NCBI RefSeq assembly: GCF_007066085.1
Contig: NZ_CP041405.1
Location: forward strand, 124,001 to 188,000
Source: Paenibacillus thiaminolyticus
Lineage (GTDB): Bacteria; Bacillota; Bacilli; Paenibacillales; Paenibacillaceae
Direction of reading: 5' to 3'
DNA: 64,000 nt
Made by a program: the position numbers and the translations under genes
In this document: piece by piece, positions 1-7,510 of the stretch
Numbering within the stretch: the stretch's first letter is position 1
How the letters are laid out: every line of letters begins with the position of its first letter
Notes under the pieces: generated by a model
Databases searched by the model: none
Seen by the model: only the letters and a program-made list of their open reading frames with translations
Told to the model about the DNA's origin: nothing

Positions 1-2
1 CG

Positions 3-131
3 GCCGGGAAGTGTGTGCAACCGTATCGTGAGAATGCATGGCAAGATGGCGGATATCCGCTGCGCGGCGCGCTGACTGCACTATCGCCCGCTACCTCGGC
101 CACGATGACGTTGATTGCCCGGAAGAAATGA
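3..131 (+). CDS. 3' end of an unidentified gene cut by the window edge
   Basis: An open frame enters from the left edge and stops at TGA 129-131, giving about 42 C-terminal residues that end in ...TLIARKK. The tail is compatible with a small enzyme such as a SAM-dependent methyltransferase, but no diagnostic motif lies within it. It is followed after 33 bases by a FecB/BtuF-type binding protein and a CbiW-like ferredoxin, so it may be the last gene of a cobalamin or metal operon lying upstream. That is inference from neighbours only. Confidence 0.45.
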   Translation, partial: AGKCVQPYRENAWQDGGYPLRGALTALSPATSATMTLIARKK

Positions 132-164
132 TAGATGACGAATGAATAGACGGAGGAAATTGGA

Positions 165-1181
165 ATGAATCGAAGAACATTCACCAATAGATTTCTATTG
201 CTAGGGATGACCATGATGCTCGTATTGCTGTCGGCATGCGGCAGTTCGGAACAGCCGGATGCGAAGCGCCAGGCGCAAGGGGAGCAGCCGGCGGCGCAAG
301 TGTCCGAGAGCGGAACGGTCGAGCTTGAAAATATGGGAGAACAGCTGAGCTTCCCAGACGCGCCGAAGCGGGCGGTCACGCTGAACCAGCATGCGACCGA
401 AGTGATGTTGGCGCTCGGTCTCGAAGATTCGATGGTCGGAACGGCTTATCTCGATGACAGCATCCTGCCCGAATATAAGGAGAAATACGACAAGATTCCG
501 GTCCTCGCGGACAAGTATCCGTCAAAGGAAGTGTTCTTGTCGGTGTCTCCCGATTTTGCCTATGCGGGATGGAAGAGCGCGTTTGGGGACAAAGCGCTTG
601 GCTCGCGGTCGGATCTGGCTGAGCAGGGCGTCCTGACTTATGTGCAGGAATCCTCCAGCAAGGCTGCGCCGACGCTTGAGGATGTATATCAGGACATCTT
701 GAATATCGGGCGCATCTTCCGGGTGGAAGACAGAGCCGAAGCGCTCGTGAACGATATGCGCCAGAAGCTGGAGGACATCCAGGCGCAAATCGGCACCGTG
801 AGCGTGCCCCTGAACGTATTCGTGTTCGACAGCGGGGAAGACAAGGCCTACACGGCAGCCAATACGTACTTAACCAGCTTGATTGGCAAGGTTGGCGGAA
901 AAAATATTTTCGACGATATCGACAAAGGATGGGCCGAGGTCAGCTGGGAGGAAGTAGTGAACCGCGACCCGGACGTCATCGTCATTGTCGATTATGGCGA
1001 CACGACGGCCGCACAGAAGCAGGAGCTGCTCTTGAACAAAGTGCCGCTGGCTGATGTGAAGGCGATCAAAAACAAGCGGTTTATCGTGCTGCCGCTCTCG
1101 GCGGCTGCAGAGGGCATCCGGGCGCCGATCGCTTTACAGACGCTCGCTGCCGGCTTGTATCCGGATAAAGTGCAGCCATAA
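165..1181 (+). CDS. FecB/BtuF-type ABC transporter substrate-binding lipoprotein
   Basis: This is a 338-residue lipoprotein of the periplasmic-binding-protein class III fold used for iron-siderophore, heme or cobalamin uptake. The N-terminus has a positively charged start, a hydrophobic stretch and a lipobox LLSAC with the lipidated Cys at residue 25. Two lobes follow; typical elements include PKRAVTLNQHATEVMLALGL at the start of lobe 1 and the NRDPDVIVIVDYGD strand in lobe 2. The start ATG is preceded by GGAGG at good spacing. No permease or ATPase gene lies in the window, so those subunits must be upstream or elsewhere. The adjacent CbiW-like ferredoxin makes cobalamin or cobinamide one possible ligand, but iron chelates are equally compatible. 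Confidence 0.85.
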   Translation: MNRRTFTNRFLLLGMTMMLVLLSACGSSEQPDAKRQAQGEQPAAQVSESGTVELENMGEQLSFPDAPKRAVTLNQHATEVMLALGLEDSMVGTAYLDDSILPEYKEKYDKIPVLADKYPSKEVFLSVSPDFAYAGWKSAFGDKALGSRSDLAEQGVLTYVQESSSKAAPTLEDVYQDILNIGRIFRVEDRAEALVNDMRQKLEDIQAQIGTVSVPLNVFVFDSGEDKAYTAANTYLTSLIGKVGGKNIFDDIDKGWAEVSWEEVVNRDPDVIVIVDYGDTTAAQKQELLLNKVPLADVKAIKNKRFIVLPLSAAAEGIRAPIALQTLAAGLYPDKVQP

Positions 1182-1206
1182 TAAGTAACGGGGAAGGAGA
1201 ACATTC

Positions 1207-1569
1207 ATGCCAACATGGAATTTGGAGGAGACCCGCCATCATCTGCTGATATGCAACGGCGGCAGCTGCATGAAGCAGCAGGCCGAGGAAGTGACGCAAG
1301 CGATCCGGGATGAAATATCGGCACTCGGAGCGAAAAAACAGATTCATACGACACGCACCCGCTGCAATGGCCGTTGCACGGACGCTTGTGTCGTCATCGC
1401 CTACCCGGAAGGGGTCTGGTATAAGGAGATGACTCCGGAGCTGGGAAGGGAATTGGTGCGCAAGCAGTTGGCCGGCGAGCGGCTGGAGGAGCAAATGGTC
1501 TACTCGTATGATCGCCGCTTCATCGCTACCGGCCAATCGGTCGCAGGAAAAGATAAACCGCCGAGATAG
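1207..1569 (+). CDS. CbiW-like (2Fe-2S) ferredoxin domain protein
   Basis: A 120-residue protein with a thioredoxin-like 2Fe-2S ferredoxin domain. Cysteines 16, 21, 53, 57 and 61 are placed as in this family, with the signature TRCNGRCTD followed by YPEGVWYKEM. Proteins of this type occur in cobalamin (cbi) operons of bacilli, where the Bacillus megaterium member is called CbiW; the precise electron-transfer partner is not known. It starts 25 bases after the lipoprotein stop with GAAGGAG upstream of ATG, so the two are probably cotranscribed. The stop at 1569 lies immediately before a hexanucleotide repeat that, in the +1 frame, encodes a histidine-rich peptide (see findings). Cobalamin context is inference. 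Confidence 0.75.
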   Translation: MPTWNLEETRHHLLICNGGSCMKQQAEEVTQAIRDEISALGAKKQIHTTRTRCNGRCTDACVVIAYPEGVWYKEMTPELGRELVRKQLAGERLEEQMVYSYDRRFIATGQSVAGKDKPPR

Positions 1570-1576
1570 ATCTTGC

Positions 1577-1654
1577 CATAGCCATAGACATACTCATAGC
1601 CATAGACATACTCATAGCCATAGTCATAGACATACTCATAGCCATAGTCATAGC
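1577..1654 (+). repeat. Imperfect hexanucleotide tandem repeat (CATAGN/CATACT), 13 units
   Basis: Thirteen consecutive 6-bp units alternate CATAGC, CATAGA or CATAGT and CATACT, with a higher-order 18-bp period (CATAGCCATAGACATACT) in the first part. In the +2 frame of the window, opened by an ATG at 1508 inside the ferredoxin gene, it reads as alternating His-Ser-His-Arg-His-Thr. Such arrays are prone to slippage. Confidence 0.9.
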
Positions 1655-1752
1655 CAAGCCGCGTCCGCCACAGGCGACGTTCTTGACACAGACGTCTGTA
1701 GGGGGAGCATGACTTTTACCGATATCTATTCATAATCTAGTCCTGATCATAA

Positions 1753-2045
1753 GGGGCTGTCTCAAAAGCCGTTTTTTTGCTGCAGCGAGACAGCCCCGAC
1801 TCTGCTTCTTACTACTCAGCTTGCTCAAAAATACTGTGAAAATGCAGTTTTCCTTGATGACGTGTACTCCCTTCCAGGAATTGCTGCTAAACGGCATTAA
1901 TTTCAGACTCTCCAATAAATTTTAGACAAAAATAGGTGAAAATAATGTATTTCTGCAGCAATATCGCCAAATCGTGGATCAAATAGAGTAAATTGCTGCA
2001 TCAGTGCAGGATTTTACGGCCTCATACATCTTCCGCCGCTTTTCG
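1753..2045 (+). repeat. Dispersed intergenic element, copy A, headed by a strong hairpin
   Basis: The element begins with a perfect 11-bp inverted repeat, GGGGCTGTCTC (1753-1763) against GAGACAGCCCC (1787-1797), with a T-rich loop; the hairpin could end transcription of the upstream operon. It continues for about 250 bases containing recurrent motifs of the type TGCAGGAATTTC and AAATTGCTGCA. The same order of motifs recurs at 37105-37315 and 56697-56990 in the same orientation and at 18950-19182 inverted. No open reading frame of substance is conserved. No other gene is visible in 1570-2130. Confidence 0.75.
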
Positions 2046-2130
2046 CTTCCATTTGCGCAGGCAGCGCAGACGAACAAGGCTGCCGAGTCATCTCGACAGC
2101 CTTCGCTTCCCGTCAAGGGAATATCCTTTC

Positions 2131-2445
2131 TTATGAGACAAGCTTTAATCCGGTAACGCCAATAATAATCAGACCCAAGCTGACAAGACGGGCCGCGCTT
2201 TTGGATTCTCCGAAAAAGATCATATTGATCAGCACGGCGCCTGCCGTTCCGATTCCAATCCAGACCGCATAGGCGATGCTCAACTGCAAATAGCCGAAGG
2301 CCTGATACAGCAGCCCGAAGGAGAGGGCGAACCCGCCCGCGAATAGTGCGCCATTGCGGATATTTTTCTCCTGGCTGAACAGCTTCAACCCGACAACACC
2401 AGCGATTTCACTTATAGCAGCTAAGGTAACGAATAACCAACCCAT
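2131..2445 (-). CDS. Small multidrug resistance (SMR) family exporter subunit
   Basis: A 104-residue protein with four predicted membrane helices and the SMR hallmark glutamate in helix 1 (AAISEIAGVVGLK), plus YAVWIGIGTAGAV in helix 3. SMR proteins are proton antiporters for cationic drugs or guanidinium compounds. It overlaps the upstream SMR gene by one base (TAATG) and has its own AGGGGG site, indicating tight coupling. The arrangement TetR-SMR-SMR matches the Bacillus subtilis yvdT-yvdS-yvdR locus, and paired SMR genes generally form heterodimers. Substrate cannot be read from sequence. Confidence 0.88.
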   Translation of the reverse strand: MGWLFVTLAAISEIAGVVGLKLFSQEKNIRNGALFAGGFALSFGLLYQAFGYLQLSIAYAVWIGIGTAGAVLINMIFFGESKSAARLVSLGLIIIGVTGLKLVS

Positions 2446-2783
2446 TATTGATGCCCCCTGTCTTCCACTTTATTGTCAGCTAGCTTCAAACCAATAACTC
2501 CGGCTACAAGCAGCCCGATAAAGAGCAATTTCAGGGCGCTCATATTTCCGTCAAATAAGAAGTAATCCATCAATACCGTTCCGATTGAACCGACCCCGGC
2601 GAAGATGGCATAGACGGTCCCGGTAGGCAGTCCTTCACAGGCCTTGGACAGGAAATAAAAATCAACGATAATGACACCTACGAGCAGTATCCAATGCCAT
2701 GCCGCATCTGCTGTACTGAACCCAAAAACCCAGACCATCTCTAATAAACAGGTGAGGACTACATACATCCAATATTTATTCAT
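2445..2783 (-). CDS. SMR family exporter subunit, first partner of the pair
   Basis: A four-helix membrane protein of about 112 residues, with the conserved membrane-embedded glutamate (LTCLLEMVWVFGF), TGTVYAIFAGVGSIGTVL in helix 3 and GVIGLKL in helix 4. I place the start at 2783, where GGGAG lies nine bases upstream; the ATG five codons earlier overlaps that ribosome binding site. The C-terminal tail is charged (DNKVEDRGHQ), as is common for the longer partner of paired SMR exporters. It lies between TetR and the second SMR gene in one operon and is preceded by a TetR operator at 2802-2818. Confidence 0.88.
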   Translation of the reverse strand: MNKYWMYVVLTCLLEMVWVFGFSTADAAWHWILLVGVIIVDFYFLSKACEGLPTGTVYAIFAGVGSIGTVLMDYFLFDGNMSALKLLFIGLLVAGVIGLKLADNKVEDRGHQ

Positions 2784-2801
2784 CTCATACACTCCCATAT
2801 G

Positions 2802-2818
2802 AATGACATTCAGTCATT
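2802..2818. promoter_or_regulatory. TetR operator upstream of the SMR pair
   Basis: AATGACATTCAGTCATT is a 6-bp inverted repeat (AATGAC/GTCATT) with a 5-bp spacer. Its reverse complement differs at one spacer base from the site before the TetR gene (3431-3447). Two matching sites in the only two promoter-proximal gaps of the operon strongly suggest a common repressor. Confidence 0.75.
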
Positions 2819-2840
2819 TTTGTAGAAAAGACGACATACT

Positions 2841-3410
2841 TTACGGACGCAAAGCATGCTCTAAAAATGTCAGTAATTCAGCTCTTTGACTGGCTTCATT
2901 TTGTGAGTCGTAAGCGTCATATAAAAAGACTTGCTCCGCAGCAGATTCAATCAGCCCAAGCACTAATTTGGCGGTACGAGCGGGATCCAGGTTATCGCGA
3001 ACGAGGCGGCGCTGTTTGTTCGTCTTGAACAGAGAAGCGACCAAATCGTAAAGCGGAGCATAAATGTTTTCCCATTTGCTCATATTTTCGGTTGTGGACA
3101 GGCCTGCATAGACAAGAACGGACACGTCACGAAATTCAGCCGTAACCTGGAAAATGGCATTCACCAATTGACTTAGTTGCTCGGTCAACGGATCGTCAAG
3201 TGAAACCGTGGCTTCAATTTTCTTCATAAATTGCAGCACAATTTGCTCCGCGATCACAGGCATAACCGATAATTTAGAGGGGAAATACAGATAAAACGTT
3301 CCCTGGGCAATCTCGGCCTTTTGAACGATGTCTGATATTTTGGCCTTTTCAATCCCTTTTTCTTTAAAAACCTCGATGGACGCTTGAACGATCTTTTCTC
3401 TTTTGTCCAT
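2841..3410 (-). CDS. TetR/AcrR family repressor of the SMR pair
   Basis: About 189 residues. The N-terminal helix-turn-helix is typical: IVQASIEVFKEKGIEKAKISDIVQKAEIAQGTFYLYFPSK. The rest is an all-helical ligand domain. I prefer the ATG at 3410 (MDKREKI), preceded by GGGAGG at eight bases, over the ATG at 3446, which lies inside the operator and has no ribosome binding site. The gene is followed directly by the two SMR exporters on the same strand. Autoregulation and ligand-induced derepression of the exporters is the expected scheme, inferred from the two matching operators. Confidence 0.88.
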   Translation of the reverse strand: MDKREKIVQASIEVFKEKGIEKAKISDIVQKAEIAQGTFYLYFPSKLSVMPVIAEQIVLQFMKKIEATVSLDDPLTEQLSQLVNAIFQVTAEFRDVSVLVYAGLSTTENMSKWENIYAPLYDLVASLFKTNKQRRLVRDNLDPARTAKLVLGLIESAAEQVFLYDAYDSQNEASQRAELLTFLEHALRP

Positions 3411-3430
3411 TAGCAGTACCTCCCGACTGA

Positions 3431-3447
3431 AATGACTGAACGTCATT
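3431..3447. promoter_or_regulatory. TetR operator upstream of its own gene
   Basis: AATGACTGAACGTCATT, 6-bp arms with a 5-bp spacer, just upstream of the GGGAGG site of the TetR gene. It matches the site at 2802-2818 (as AATGACTGAATGTCATT on the minus strand). Confidence 0.78.
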
Positions 3448-3550
3448 CATTGTAACAGAACCCTTTTTATAAGTCAATTATCTTCGGAACTTCAGGAGTC
3501 CGTCGCAATATCCCCATCATTGAAAATTAAAGCACATGACGGGGATTTTA

Positions 3551-4711
3551 TCAATTCCTTTGCTTCAGATTGCTCCTTACATTGGTTAATTTCCAGGGCG
3601 AATGTAAAGAATCCCGCGCAAATTCAAATTGGAAGGCCGCGCCCTTTTCGGGTTGATTTTTGCGCCGCCACGATACGGAGTGAGTCACTTCCGCCGTCAG
3701 GCTATGGACAATGCCTTGTTCGGTGCTCCGCGTGTTATGGTTCCGTTTCTTTTTGGTCGTTAATCGAAAAGTCGTTCCCCTTTCCATCTCTTTCAAAAAG
3801 TAGTCTGCAGCTTCGGGATTCAGTCCATTCGAGACGCTTTTCAAGAGATCAACATCCCGTACGGACAATGCTCCAATGAAAATCTCCGACAGCATGGCGG
3901 GAGAAGCCATATTGAAAAAGCTCTCGCGCTGGCCGGAGGCCGTATATACCATCAACTGGTGAAATAAATCCGGATTGGCGGAGCGATGGGTGCTGCTGTT
4001 CAAAAAATGAACGCAGAAGTGGCCTGAAAATCCATTACCAGGAATACCATCTCCTCCATGCGGCATCCCGTTCATGGAAGCAGCAATCTTATGTTTGTCC
4101 GTAACGACTAATATCGCTTTTCGTTTCCAGCTCCATTGATTATCATAAATTTGCTTCATAATCTTGGTGTCCTCTTTGGTCAGCGGCTGCACGTCGGCAT
4201 GTCTGCTTCCGGCTCGCCGTTGCACGCGAAACGAAAGTCCTTTTTCCAAATCAATAATGGAAAAGGTGCTTTTTCGCGGGACCAATTGCTTTGCTTCACT
4301 CCAAGGGATGCTCATTCCATAGTGGCGTGCCTTTAATTCTGCACAATATTTTTGCAATAGCTTCGTTGCTTTTGGAGACAGGATAAGCCGTTTTGACTCC
4401 GTTGCGCTCCAAAAGACCCCAAGTTTCTCCATGCGGTATGTTCTCGACTGACCTTTCCACGAGATCAGCAAATAAATATCGGAAAGCGCGGCCGGGTATG
4501 AAGCCTCTTCCTCCTTGCTAGCCTTCAGGAGTTGAACGGCATCCTTCGGATTCAGAACGAGCTTCTGTTCGAACGTGGCAGAAGGAGTGGTTCGTACACT
4601 GATGACAACCGTGGATTGCGGTGTGCGCGCAGCATAGACGATGGTATTGTGAACGGGGAGGAATGAAATGATCAGCAAGAATAAGATGATGCGAGTCATC
4701 AATGGATTCAT
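3551..4711 (-). CDS. Secreted protein of unknown function with an HFCVHF motif
   Basis: A 386-residue protein with an N-terminal signal peptide (hydrophobic residues about 7-25, cleavage probable after VYAA). I do not recognise a named family. The most distinctive region, around residues 210-240, reads NGMPHGGDGIPGNGFSGHF followed by CVHFLNSSTHRS, rich in Gly, His and one Cys, suggestive of an active or metal site. The C-terminal third is basic. Its ATG has GGAGG seven bases upstream. It is divergent from the VanW-domain gene, with only about 12 bases between annotated starts, so both may act at the cell surface; this is inference. Confidence 0.7.
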   Translation of the reverse strand: MNPLMTRIILFLLIISFLPVHNTIVYAARTPQSTVVISVRTTPSATFEQKLVLNPKDAVQLLKASKEEEASYPAALSDIYLLISWKGQSRTYRMEKLGVFWSATESKRLILSPKATKLLQKYCAELKARHYGMSIPWSEAKQLVPRKSTFSIIDLEKGLSFRVQRRAGSRHADVQPLTKEDTKIMKQIYDNQWSWKRKAILVVTDKHKIAASMNGMPHGGDGIPGNGFSGHFCVHFLNSSTHRSANPDLFHQLMVYTASGQRESFFNMASPAMLSEIFIGALSVRDVDLLKSVSNGLNPEAADYFLKEMERGTTFRLTTKKKRNHNTRSTEQGIVHSLTAEVTHSVSWRRKNQPEKGAAFQFEFARDSLHSPWKLTNVRSNLKQRN

Positions 4712-4723
4712 GGTCAGGCCTCC

Positions 4724-5773
4724 ATGTCAATTAATTCTAATCCATACTTATGGATAGTGTTGTCATTTCTTTTCAAATTATGTGCCTATAATCAGCCGCG
4801 CTTCAGGGAACTGTATGTAGGTACATTTTGTGAATTGGGGTGTCCCGATTTGAGTTGGACTACATATGTTCAAATCTTGCTTCTGCTGCACCAGGCCCTC
4901 GTTCCCGGCAGTGTGCAGATCGGCGTACAGGGGCGCAGCGTCGCGACCGCGAATCGTGCCGATTATGTGGCGCCGGTGTTCCCGCTCTTGAATGATGAGA
5001 AAATAGACCGGCTTCTTGATGAACTCGATAAGAAAGTGTATCAAGCGCCCAGGAATGCCCGGATTGGCGACTACGAGGAAATTATCCCGGAACAGAGCGG
5101 TTATAAACTGGATCGGAGGCGTTTTCGTGAGCAATTCTATTCCTGCCTCTACAGCACCGGTTCCCAAGCTATCGAAGCGCCGCGCTTGAAGGTCCATGCC
5201 ACAGTTGATAGCGAACTGTTGGCCCATATCCGTGACAAGAGAATCGGATATTACGTGACCTATTACAATTCCAGAAATAAAAACCGGTCGCATAATGTGG
5301 ATCTGGCGGCAAAAGCCATTAATAACAGCGTCGTGTTCCCGGGCGAGCAGTTCTCGTTCAACCGGGTTGTCGGTATGCGAACCACGTCGAAAGGATACAG
5401 GCAAGCGCCGATTATCGTACGCGGGGAATATTCCGAAGGGATTGGCGGAGGAATCTGCCAGGTATCCTCGACCCTGTTCAATGCCGTGGACCGGGCAGGG
5501 CTGGCCATCAAGCAGCGTTACTCCCACAGCCGGCATGTGCCCTATGTACCGCCCGGCCGCGATGCGACGGTGAGCTGGGGCGGGCCGGATTTTACATTTC
5601 AAAATCGGTACAATCAACCGGTTCTCATCCGCGCCCATGCCAGCGGGGGCCAAATGGTCGTTGCGGTGTATTCTTCCGAATTGATTACGTATATTCCGCG
5701 CGAGGTCCCGGGCACGACCCGACGTCTGCCGGAAGAGATCTCCCTCGATGTAGAAGTGAAAGTGAGGGAATAA
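4724..5773 (+). CDS. VanW-domain protein (YoaR-like), N-terminus uncertain
   Basis: The C-terminal half contains the VanW domain: SHNVDLAAKAINNSVVFPGEQFSFN, GMRTTSKGYRQAPII, then EGIGGGICQVSSTLFNAV and RHSRHVPY-type sequence. VanW proteins are cell-envelope proteins of unclear biochemical role, first noted in vancomycin-resistance clusters; YoaR of B. subtilis is a relative. The first 45 residues of the open frame lack a signal peptide and any good ribosome binding site, and an ATG at 4724 would leave almost no room for a promoter against the divergent gene. The true start may be a TTG further in (for example 4847 or 4871), or the signal sequence has been damaged. Confidence 0.75.
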   Translation: MSINSNPYLWIVLSFLFKLCAYNQPRFRELYVGTFCELGCPDLSWTTYVQILLLLHQALVPGSVQIGVQGRSVATANRADYVAPVFPLLNDEKIDRLLDELDKKVYQAPRNARIGDYEEIIPEQSGYKLDRRRFREQFYSCLYSTGSQAIEAPRLKVHATVDSELLAHIRDKRIGYYVTYYNSRNKNRSHNVDLAAKAINNSVVFPGEQFSFNRVVGMRTTSKGYRQAPIIVRGEYSEGIGGGICQVSSTLFNAVDRAGLAIKQRYSHSRHVPYVPPGRDATVSWGGPDFTFQNRYNQPVLIRAHASGGQMVVAVYSSELITYIPREVPGTTRRLPEEISLDVEVKVRE

Positions 5774-5782
5774 AAAAGACGC

Positions 5783-5812
5783 GCATGCCTGGCTGATGCA
5801 GGCATGCTTTTC
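5783..5812 (+). terminator. Rho-independent terminator after the VanW-domain gene
   Basis: GCATGCCTG (5783-5791) pairs with CAGGCATGC (5799-5807), followed by a short T tract. Confidence 0.8.
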
Positions 5813-5973
5813 CGGCATTTCATGAAAATGGTTGTTTTCTAGCAACCGGTTATCTATACTTTTGATTAATCGCTGGCTTGAGGAAGCTTATTCCATTCTG
5901 GAGCGCTTTAAAGGATGATGCGCGTTCGCAGCAATTATCTGATTTTAACGAAAAATGAGAGGAACTGGTAATT

Positions 5974-6471
5974 ATGACACTTCTTCATTATTTCCCAATG
6001 ACAGAGGACTATGCTTCCATCATTGCGAAGTGGACTTATGATGAGCCTTATTCGCTCTATAGTATGGACGGGGATGAGGACACCATTGCGGAATTTATGG
6101 ACGGGGACTATTTTTATGCTTTGGATAACGATAATGTCTTAATTGGGTATATTTGTACAGGGAACTCAGCACGTGTGCCGGGAGGATATGACATCGGAAT
6201 CTATGACCAGGATACATACCTGGATTTAGGATTAGGGCTGCATCCGGAGTTTACCGGGAAGGGCCTGGGAATCGGGTTTGTCACGAGCAGCCTTGATTTT
6301 ATTCGCGAGCGGTATCAAGCCCCCGATATTCAATTGGTTGTGGCCGCATTTAATGAACGGGCGATTAAAGTGTATGAGCGTGCCGGATTTGCTAGGGGAG
6401 CATTATTCCAAAGTAAAATCGGAGAGCAAGATGTAGACTTTATGGTGATGAGGCGCTCGATGCAAGCGTAA
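5974..6471 (+). CDS. GNAT family N-acetyltransferase
   Basis: A 165-residue acetyltransferase of the RimI-like GNAT fold. The acetyl-CoA pyrophosphate-binding segment is visible as LHPEFTGKGLGIGFVTSSLDF, and the C-terminal motif VVAAFNERAIKVYERAGF is typical. GAGGAACTGGTAATT precedes the ATG. The acceptor substrate cannot be deduced. A second, decayed GNAT fragment follows at 6543-6635, so this may be the surviving member of a duplicated or replaced pair. Confidence 0.85.
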   Translation: MTLLHYFPMTEDYASIIAKWTYDEPYSLYSMDGDEDTIAEFMDGDYFYALDNDNVLIGYICTGNSARVPGGYDIGIYDQDTYLDLGLGLHPEFTGKGLGIGFVTSSLDFIRERYQAPDIQLVVAAFNERAIKVYERAGFARGALFQSKIGEQDVDFMVMRRSMQA

Positions 6472-6542
6472 TGATCCAATGTGCACTCAACCTATCACAT
6501 CGTGTTCGCATTGGGACATGCCGAAGGAGGCCGTAATGATAA

Positions 6543-6635
6543 AATCAATGCAGTATCGCGAAAGTTAACCCGGGGAATGTAGCCTCGAAAAGAACTATCG
6601 AAAAACTGGGTTTACGATTTGAATATGTATGCTGA
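6543..6635 (+). pseudogene. Remnant of a GNAT acetyltransferase (C-terminal end)
   Basis: A 30-codon fragment without a start, reading SIAKVNPGNVASKRTIEKLG and LRFEYVC, is the classic C-terminal GNAT motif. It begins after a stop at 6540-6542 and ends at TGA 6633. The 5' part of the gene is absent from the preceding intergenic DNA. Confidence 0.7.
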
Positions 6636-6665
6636 TGAGTATATGAAAAGGAACTTTTCGATCTG

Positions 6666-6709
6666 ATATGGGCTCTCCCTGAGGTTTCGACCTTTGGGAC
6701 AGCCCATAT
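6666..6709 (+). terminator. Hairpin, probable terminator
   Basis: ATATGGGCT (6666-6674) pairs with AGCCCATAT (6701-6709), followed by TTTTCTATT. The rest of 6710-6906 shows no gene beyond a possible short leader peptide. Confidence 0.6.
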
Positions 6710-6906
6710 TTTCTATTCGATCAAATCGATACGCCGTGGATAGATTTTACAGCAGGGTGATCATATAATAGATTCAGAGAACAACATGACAATACTTGGG
6801 TGTTAAGGGGGAAGCGAAAGAATATATAGGATGCAAAGCCTTATTGCAACATTAGAAATAGACGGAGAATGGGAACTATCACGAAGAGACAAGAAAATAC
6901 AGAGGG

Positions 6907-7506
6907 ATGGTCGACAACGTGGTTACATCATTAGAAACAAGGAAAACAAATAAATCCAAGATTTTGATTGGTTGTGCCGGGGCAGTAGGTATTATTGTCT
7001 TGATCGGTGTAATTTGTATCATTATGATGCTTGGATTTCGCAGTGATGCCGTATCTTTGCAAAATCGTATCGAAGCCCAATATATCGCGAATAAGAGCAA
7101 TTACGATTCCATGTGGAAGAAATTCAAAGAAATGACGCAGGTATCTGAATTACAGGCTGAACAATTTAAAGATGTCTACACAGGACTCATTGAAGGCCGC
7201 AACAAAGATACTAGTCTTTTATTCAGAATGGTTCAGGAACAAAACCCTGCTTTAAGTCATGAGATCTACAACAATCTCCAGCGGGAAATTGCTTCTAGCC
7301 GTAACGTTTTCGATAACAATCAGAAAAAAGTCGTGGACATCATCCGGGAATATAATACTCGCATTAATACCGGAACTGGCTTCATTTTTAATGCTTTCTT
7401 TGATTTTCAACCTATTGACGCCAATAAATATATTGTAACATCTGAGAAAACTTCCAACGCGTTTGAAACGAATAAAGACGATGTGATTGATTTGAAAGGA
7501 AAGTGA
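6907..7506 (+). CDS. LemA-like membrane-anchored protein, unknown function
   Basis: About 199 residues with one strong transmembrane helix near residues 19-43 (ILIGCAGAVGIIVLIGVICI) followed by an extended, mostly helical domain. The segments NRIEAQYIANKSNYDSMWKK and ASSRNVFDNNQKKVVDIIRE resemble the helical bundle of LemA proteins, but the match is by eye and tentative. The start is uncertain: ATG 6907 sits almost on AGAGGG, and GTG 6919 is an alternative. Composition is clearly more AT-rich than the surroundings. Its stop lies four bases before the ATG of the next membrane protein, so the two form a coupled unit. Confidence 0.65.
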   Translation: MVDNVVTSLETRKTNKSKILIGCAGAVGIIVLIGVICIIMMLGFRSDAVSLQNRIEAQYIANKSNYDSMWKKFKEMTQVSELQAEQFKDVYTGLIEGRNKDTSLLFRMVQEQNPALSHEIYNNLQREIASSRNVFDNNQKKVVDIIREYNTRINTGTGFIFNAFFDFQPIDANKYIVTSEKTSNAFETNKDDVIDLKGK

Positions 7507-7510
7507 CATC

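Noticed and set aside
1577..1654. Possible CRISPR or iteron array
   Set aside because: A simple six-base period without spacers; it is a microsatellite.
4760..4792. TTGTCA...TATAAT promoter-like pair inside the VanW open frame
   Set aside because: The spacer is 21 bases, too long for a sigma-A promoter, though the TATAAT may still serve if the true start lies further downstream.
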